From a virus: a DNA stretch of 64,000 bases. The stretch is from positions 28,772 to 92,771 of the IMG/VR virus record IMGVR_UViG_3300014502_000001; one strand, written 5' to 3'. Position 1 is the stretch's first letter; each line of letters opens with the position of its first letter. This document shows, one piece after another, positions 59,358 to 64,000 of the stretch. The notes under the pieces were generated by a model. That model did not search any database. It was not told where the DNA came from and saw only the letters and a list, made by a program, of their open reading frames with translations. A program made the translations under genes and the position numbers.

Positions 59358-60593
59358 TTAGCTCTGGTTGATGGAAACGGTGGCCAGCCCGTAGTTGAGC
59401 GGGTCGGTGTCGCTGTCCGGAATGACCCCAGAGAAGCTCCGCGTCATGGCGCCACGCGCACGCTGCGTGAAGTCGCCGTTGACGATGTACTCTTCGCTGA
59501 GGAAGATGGGGACATACGGCGCATAATATGCGCAGGCATATTTCCAGTCCGTGCCGCGATAGCCCAGGAGAATCTTGTTGTCGACGAACCAGGGGTCGAC
59601 ATAGATTTTGTACTTGCCGGCCAGCACGCCTTCATAGCGCCAGCCAATCTGGCTCATCTGGTCAGGGCCGAGATTGGGGTCTGCCATGAATTTGTCCATC
59701 TTGGCAAACCGCGTGAAGGTGTCGCCGTTCATCAGCAGCCAGTTGGGCTGGACGAATTTGTGCTTGAAGATCTTGGCACCAGCGTCGATGACGGCGTTGT
59801 AGAGCGACTCGTCGTACGCCTTTCTCATCATCGTGTACTTGATGTCTTCGGACAGATAGCCGTTGGCATTCCAGTTGACGTTGCCAGCGCCCGCGCCCGC
59901 GAGCATGAGATTGATCAGGTTGCGATCGATCTCGCGCGCGATCTGGTTGATGACTTCGGGCTGCAGCTCAGTCCAAATATCCAGCTTCCACTGGGAATTC
60001 AGATCCTGCTGCGCCTCAAGAGTCCAGCCCGCCTTGAGCTTCTTGGTGGTGGCGGTGATGGGCTTCTTCTTGAGCGTCATTTCCAGATCGTTGATCGGAC
60101 CCTTTTCGTAGCTGTCCGAGTAGGTCGGATAGTCGGCGTCGCCGATACGGTCGCCCTTGGCAGGAGCGTTGGTGTTGATGGCGGTGCCATACACGAAGTC
60201 CATCCACCAGATATAGCCGGTCGGCCCCATCTGCGGCTGGACGCTCACCAGCTGCATTGCCATCAGCTGGGAGTAAATCCGCCGCACGGCCGGAAGCAGG
60301 CTCGTGGTGAACGTGGGGAACGCCGTGGTCATGACGTCCTCATTCAGGACGCCCGGCATGCTGAGCTGCATCATTTCAGGGAGCAGGATCTTGGACGCTT
60401 CGCTTCTGATCCACTGAATGGTGTTTTCGTACAGGATCTCACGCATGCCGATCCTGCGGCCCGTGTTCTCTTCCTTCAGAGAAAAATCGTATCCCGAGTC
60501 CTCGCGCTTGCGAAGACCCTCGGCCTCGTCCAACCGGAGCATGTGCTCCTTCTGCTTGGTGAGAAAACGATCGACGTTTTCAAAAATCTTCAT
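59358..60593 (-). CDS. Major capsid protein, T4 gp23-like
   Basis: 411 residues. TTSLLPAVRRIYSQLMAMQL, VSVQPQMGPTGYIWWMDFVY and the SRSFSGV-like end match gp23-type major capsid proteins. The N-terminal ~70 residues are a charged region with several L-x-E sites (LDE 21-23, LKE 39-41, LYE 54-56, LPE 71-73) where the gp21-like protease could remove a propeptide. Strong AGAGGAAC site and codons that are almost all C/G-ending indicate the most highly expressed gene of the window. Confidence 0.9.
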   Translation of the reverse strand: MKIFENVDRFLTKQKEHMLRLDEAEGLRKREDSGYDFSLKEENTGRRIGMREILYENTIQWIRSEASKILLPEMMQLSMPGVLNEDVMTTAFPTFTTSLLPAVRRIYSQLMAMQLVSVQPQMGPTGYIWWMDFVYGTAINTNAPAKGDRIGDADYPTYSDSYEKGPINDLEMTLKKKPITATTKKLKAGWTLEAQQDLNSQWKLDIWTELQPEVINQIAREIDRNLINLMLAGAGAGNVNWNANGYLSEDIKYTMMRKAYDESLYNAVIDAGAKIFKHKFVQPNWLLMNGDTFTRFAKMDKFMADPNLGPDQMSQIGWRYEGVLAGKYKIYVDPWFVDNKILLGYRGTDWKYACAYYAPYVPIFLSEEYIVNGDFTQRARGAMTRSFSGVIPDSDTDPLNYGLATVSINQS

Positions 60594-60603
60594 GATGTTC
60601 CTC

Positions 60604-61389
60604 TTACTTGGTTTTCAGGACGGTCTGCTTGTACTCGTTCAGATCGCCCTTGTATCCGGCTGCTTTGGCTTCTGACCATAGAGCCTTCGCTTGTTCCTCG
60701 GTGATGGCCTTGGCCTCGGAAGCCACATGGCCTTTCTCGCCAGGTGCGCCGCCGCCGACGATTTTCTGGCGCTCGATTTCGATAATGGTGTTGCCGACCT
60801 TGGTCTTAGCGGCGGCAAAACTCTCCTTGAGTTTTTCAACCGTATCCACCAACGGCGCACCGTCCTTGTCCACGAGCTCGGCGCGCACGAGCCCGCGCCG
60901 TCCCTCGTCCTCAGCGGCCAGGAGCGTATTCATCTCGGCCAGCACGGCGGCGATACGCTTGTCTTTAGCCAGCGACTCTTTCAGAGTGGCCAGCTCAGCA
61001 ATAGCCGCTGCGCCCGCGTCCAGAGCTTTCTGAAGATCTTTCAGCTGCTCTTCCGTGGGCTCCTCGTCGCCTTCGGGCTCACCCTCACCCTCGGGCTCTT
61101 CAGCCTCAGGCTCATCACCCTCGGGCTGCTTGCCCTTGTGCCCTTCCTCCTCCTCGTCGTCGTCTCCCGGAATGACACCGTTCATCTCGATGAGGAAACC
61201 AACGGCTTCACGCACGCCGCCGATAATTCCCTCATACTCTTCCAGGAGAGTCGCAGCGTCCTCGGAGAGCTGGGTGAGCTCTTCTTCCATCGCCTCAACC
61301 TTGCTCTTGAGAGCAGCGTTCTCCTCGTCGATCGGCTTGACCAGCGCAGGATATGCAGCCCTCAACTCGTCCAGATTTTTGATGTCCAT
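60604..61389 (-). CDS. Probable nested scaffold protein from internal start
   Basis: 261 residues, in frame with the protease gene, from ATG 61389 (MDIKNLDELRAAYP). AAAGGAG (61402-61408) and AAAGG (61397-61401) lie upstream, the latter at 7 nt. Producing scaffold in excess of protease by an internal start is known from lambda C/Nu3. It contains the coiled-coil and acidic segments. Confidence 0.55.
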   Translation of the reverse strand: MDIKNLDELRAAYPALVKPIDEENAALKSKVEAMEEELTQLSEDAATLLEEYEGIIGGVREAVGFLIEMNGVIPGDDDEEEEGHKGKQPEGDEPEAEEPEGEGEPEGDEEPTEEQLKDLQKALDAGAAAIAELATLKESLAKDKRIAAVLAEMNTLLAAEDEGRRGLVRAELVDKDGAPLVDTVEKLKESFAAAKTKVGNTIIEIERQKIVGGGAPGEKGHVASEAKAITEEQAKALWSEAKAAGYKGDLNEYKQTVLKTK

Positions 61390-61989
61390 CGCGATACCTT
61401 TCTCCTTTGACTCTCTGGAATCCGAGTTGTCATTCCAACGGGATTCCATTATTTGCCTTGTACCCGCGTCAATGACGCTGGGTGATAGCACAAAGTCACC
61501 AGGGCTCTGCATGCGGTAATCGTCAGCGACTTCCTCATACTCGATAGTCTTGCCCTCGTCGGCGCGAGACTTTTTAACCAGCGTACCTTTACCGCGCGAG
61601 CTCATGCCAAGCTTGCCGCCGTTGTTAAGAATGACAATCGCATTCTTACCTCTGGTGGTTGGCAGCACCTTCACCACACCTGTGCATTCACCATTGGCAT
61701 CCATGGCGATGCTTTCCCACATGTGGCTGACATCATCCACCTCGGCCTGCTCAGGCGGATGATATGAAGCGCCGTAAAGTGAGCGCTCATCGATGGCAGG
61801 CTTCAGCTTATTCATCTCGCGCTGAATAAGCTCCTTGCGGTAGAGGCGGTTGTTGGCATTGATCTTGTCGGCCTGCTGCCACTTCACCTCAACACGCAGA
61901 GCCCGCTCGCCCGTTTTTTCATCAACAATGCTCTCCAGCACTTTAGTCTGGGGAGTGAAGAACTCGAGTAGTGTTTGCGGCTTGTTCAT
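60604..61989 (-). CDS. Prohead core protease (T4 gp21-like) fused to scaffold
   Basis: 461 residues. Protease part (1-190): NANNRLYRKEL, YHPPEQ with H77, and GMSSRGKGTL with S130, the His/Ser positions of the gp21/assemblin-type family, followed by DFVLSPSVIDAG. The second half (201-461) is a charged coiled coil with an acidic Glu/Gly/Asp run (about 275-310), typical of scaffolds. An internal ATG (M201) has its own ribosome site, so scaffold may also be made alone. A possible self-cleavage site IME (180-182) lies at the junction. Confidence 0.85.
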   Translation of the reverse strand: MNKPQTLLEFFTPQTKVLESIVDEKTGERALRVEVKWQQADKINANNRLYRKELIQREMNKLKPAIDERSLYGASYHPPEQAEVDDVSHMWESIAMDANGECTGVVKVLPTTRGKNAIVILNNGGKLGMSSRGKGTLVKKSRADEGKTIEYEEVADDYRMQSPGDFVLSPSVIDAGTRQIMESRWNDNSDSRESKEKGIAMDIKNLDELRAAYPALVKPIDEENAALKSKVEAMEEELTQLSEDAATLLEEYEGIIGGVREAVGFLIEMNGVIPGDDDEEEEGHKGKQPEGDEPEAEEPEGEGEPEGDEEPTEEQLKDLQKALDAGAAAIAELATLKESLAKDKRIAAVLAEMNTLLAAEDEGRRGLVRAELVDKDGAPLVDTVEKLKESFAAAKTKVGNTIIEIERQKIVGGGAPGEKGHVASEAKAITEEQAKALWSEAKAAGYKGDLNEYKQTVLKTK

Positions 61990-61991
61990 GG

Positions 61992-63116
61992 TTATCTCAC
62001 TGCTGATCGTCTGTGACCACCGAAGGCTCTCATGAGTCGAAGATTATCAGAAGACAGTCCCTTTCCTGTCGCTGATCTCCAGGACTTGGGTGTGCCGCCG
62101 CTCTTTGCTGTTTTAGCAGCAGCCTGCGCCTTGTTGCTCTGGCCAATGGTGGTGCGCTGGCTCTGCGGCATTCTGCCATACTTGCCGGCATCGGGAAATC
62201 CCTTTCCGCCAGTTTTGGCATATTCCTTTTTATAGAATTTGTCGCTGGCCTTGGCCATTTTGGCCTGCGCAATATTCTTTTCCAGTCCTCTATTCAGTGG
62301 ATTATGCGTGCCCCACTTCATGCCTGGAACGCCGTACTCGGAGACCGCAGATTCTGCGGCTGGCTTAGCGCCCTTCTTCTTAGCCAGATATGCAGCAAAA
62401 CCTGGATTCATGCCTTTCTTTTTCTTGCCACCTTTGGCAGCAGGAGCAGCCGCCGCTTTAGGGTCGGCAGCGGCAGCGGCTGGCTTAGCGCCCTTTTTCT
62501 TAGCCAGATATGCAGCAAAGCCTGGATTCATGCCTTTTTCTGCTACAGCCGCCGCGCCGCCCTTAGCCCGCGCCAGAGCGCGATGCTTAGCCGCTGAGCG
62601 ATGGAATTTGTATTTGGTCGTAGAATCGGACGCAGCAGCTTTCTTTTTCTCTAGACCTTTGGCTATTGCCACGTGGTCCTTGGCCTTGAGATTGGCAAAT
62701 GCCTCACTGACGGCAGCTGCAGTCTGGAGCAGATGTTCAGTCCTGTTCTTTATTACAGATCTTGCATAGGAATTTCTTTCTCCTCTTGCAATTCCATGCT
62801 CTCTGCCATAATTTCTGGAAGCTTTTGCCGAGCGTGCCGCCGAAAAACGAGCTAGTATTTTATTTCCCTGGCCGTGACGATCGACAAATGTCTTTACAAG
62901 ACCAGAGAATTTTGCCTTCATCCCAGGAGTTTTTGCAGCATGCAATTTATCAGAAGCTCTGTTGAATCCCTTAAGACCGCGATCAGCTCTTCTCAGACCA
63001 GAAGCTTCTGATGGTCTTCTGCTCCCCCACTTCATGCCTGTTACGCCGTACTCCGCCAGTGCGGGAGCGCACTTTTGGAGTGTGTTGCAGATGCGCTCAG
63101 ATATAAGCTGGTTCAT
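61992..63116 (-). CDS. Lys/Ala-rich head protein with two EYGVxGMKWG motifs
   Basis: 374 residues, very basic. EYGVTGMKWG at 22-31 and EYGVPGMKWG at 260-269, preceded by LAE and VSE, again like gp21 cleavage sites. An internal 20-residue repeat starting GMNPGFAAYLAKKKGAK lies at 195-214 and 235-254, with an Ala/Lys linker. The composition resembles histone-like DNA-packing proteins. It is upstream of the protease gene. ATGA overlap with HNH-3 end, AGGAG before the ATG. Confidence 0.7.
   Translation of the reverse strand: MNQLISERICNTLQKCAPALAEYGVTGMKWGSRRPSEASGLRRADRGLKGFNRASDKLHAAKTPGMKAKFSGLVKTFVDRHGQGNKILARFSAARSAKASRNYGREHGIARGERNSYARSVIKNRTEHLLQTAAAVSEAFANLKAKDHVAIAKGLEKKKAAASDSTTKYKFHRSAAKHRALARAKGGAAAVAEKGMNPGFAAYLAKKKGAKPAAAAADPKAAAAPAAKGGKKKKGMNPGFAAYLAKKKGAKPAAESAVSEYGVPGMKWGTHNPLNRGLEKNIAQAKMAKASDKFYKKEYAKTGGKGFPDAGKYGRMPQSQRTTIGQSNKAQAAAKTAKSGGTPKSWRSATGKGLSSDNLRLMRAFGGHRRSAVR
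62355..62534 (-). repeat. Two near-identical 60-bp direct repeats in the Lys/Ala-rich head gene
   Basis: 62475-62534 and 62355-62414 encode the same 20 residues, 40 codons apart. The DNA differs at a few third positions, so the duplication is recent or kept alike. Confidence 0.85.
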
Positions 63117-63658
63117 ATTGAATTCTCCTGCAAGTATTCACCACTCAGCGTTTCCTCTGATAAAAGAAACGCAGATTCCTTCTGTCCCTTCAACCACTGG
63201 AAAAATGCTGGCCAGTACCAGCGATTGAAATTAGTGGATTTGTGGCAAGGATCCTTGCACAAGCTGACCAGATTATCTGGTCTGTGATTGTCTTTATCAC
63301 AATCGATGTGATGCACATCAAGCTTCTTACCATTTTCTGGTTTGCCACACATCTGACAGACTCTGCCATCACGATTACGAATCTGCTCTCTGAGTCTCTC
63401 GTGCCAGCCGTCGCCATATGGCTCAGAGCATTTTCCACCTTGCCAATTCCAATGATTAGGACCACTAGCTGCTAAACTTGCTTTCTCTATTGCCTCTGCG
63501 CTTTTGCACCAGCGACTGCCAAAAGCATTTTTATTTCCAAGCTTAGCAAGACTCAGATTCGCCTTCCACTCAGCAGAAAAAGGCAATCTACTTTTTCCAG
63601 TTTTGGACAGACTTATCCTATTCTTCAGATCCTCACTGCAATGCTGTCCTTTTCTCAT
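63113..63658 (-). mobile_element. Free-standing HNH homing endonuclease with NUMOD3 repeats (HNH-3)
   Basis: 181 residues from the ATG at 63658, which overlaps the upstream stop (TGATG). NUMOD3-like start (HCSEDLKNRISLSKTGK, AEWKANLSLAKLGNKNAFG) and HNH core CQMCGKPENGKKLDVHHIDC, then CKDPCH. It shares WPAFFQWLKGQKES with HNH-2, then has a unique tail to the ATGA overlap with the next gene. Confidence 0.9.
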
Positions 63659-63972
63659 CACTTTTTCTGTTCGGACACTTCAACGTACGACACGACGCGT
63701 TCCACTTTTACAGGAGTGCCAAAAGTGACTTCGCCATCCAGCACCATGTAGCTGGCCAAATAATAGACATCCATATCAGAGGGTGACATGGGTGCCATAG
63801 ACGGCTCACTGGAACGCAGCAGAACCGAGTCCTCGGAGAAGTCGGTCATGTAATATCCCGGCAGCTTTTCCCGCACAGCGTCGTTCATCATCTGGTTGAG
63901 GGAGTCAAATTGCTGCTCAAGCAGCATAGCGCCCGTATGACGTACACGAGCTGCAAGTTTGTTGTCGCTCAT
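63658..63972 (-). CDS. Small head-region hypothetical protein
   Basis: 104 residues. Helical start (LAARVRHTGAMLLEQQFDSL) then β part (TFGTPVKVERVVSYVEV). ATGGAG upstream. It lies at the window edge, next to the portal/terminase side that is not included. Function unknown. Confidence 0.6.
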   Translation of the reverse strand: MSDNKLAARVRHTGAMLLEQQFDSLNQMMNDAVREKLPGYYMTDFSEDSVLLRSSEPSMAPMSPSDMDVYYLASYMVLDGEVTFGTPVKVERVVSYVEVSEQKK

Positions 63973-64000
63973 TGTCCAATCTCCATTAACTGACCTGTAA

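Noticed and set aside
59760-60704. 314-residue plus-strand open frame
   Set aside because: Shadow of the major capsid gene, caused by its GC-rich third positions.

Overview
The window is part of a large tailed double-stranded DNA bacteriophage genome (Caudoviricetes). All 81 genes I can support lie on the minus strand and are packed tightly, often with ATGA, TGATG or TAATG stop/start overlaps. Ribosome binding sites are strong (AAGGAG type), and several sigma70-like promoters (TTGACT or TTTACT, 16-17 bp, TATAAT) are visible, so the host is an ordinary bacterium. The phage is a mosaic. Its recombination, replication and head genes resemble those of T4 (gp46/47, UvsX, UvsY-like, gp32-like, UvsW, gp41-like helicase, gp21-like protease, gp23-like capsid). 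Its polymerase is DnaE-type, and its tail genes follow the layout of long non-contractile tails.

Layout, in the direction of transcription (high to low coordinate). 64.0-47.3 kb is head and neck: a small head gene, a Lys/Ala-rich protein with YGVxGMKWG motifs, a gp21-like protease fused to scaffold, and the major capsid protein with its terminator. A glycosyltransferase/methyltransferase island follows, then connector, tail-completion and tail-tube genes and a second YGVxGMKWG protein, then two tail chaperones joined by a probable -1 frameshift. 47.3-31.2 kb holds a 1712-residue tape measure, distal tail and hub proteins, fibres, membrane/lysis-type proteins and a glycoside-hydrolase-like protein. 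30.6-21.5 kb holds many small, probably early genes (zinc ribbons, a SLOG-like protein) and an amidoligase/glutamine-amidotransferase/zincin cassette with its own promoter. 21.5-0 kb is the replication and nucleotide operon: UvsW-like helicase behind a structured leader RNA, DnaB-like helicase, nucleotide-metabolism genes, a radical SAM enzyme, ThyX, a DnaE polymerase that carries an HNH intein and a C-terminal family-4 uracil-DNA glycosylase, and the recombination genes down to a truncated SbcC at the left edge.

The genes fit a coherent programme. ThyX, a MazG/dUTPase-like domain and a UDG fused to the polymerase would together limit uracil in phage DNA. The gp21-like protease would mature the capsid and probably cleave the two motif-repeat proteins, because each motif is preceded by [L/I/V]-x-E, close to the (L/I)-x-E consensus of T4 gp21. 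Five free-standing homing endonuclease genes (three HNH, two GIY-YIG) and the intein are inserted at gene junctions without breaking neighbours. The most notable observations are the DnaE-UDG fusion, the motif-repeat head proteins, the structured RNA at 21414-21532, the frameshift site at 47742-47748, the glycosylation island and a recurrent motif next to the -35 box of three promoters. No terminase, portal, tail sheath, tRNA, integrase or CRISPR array is visible.
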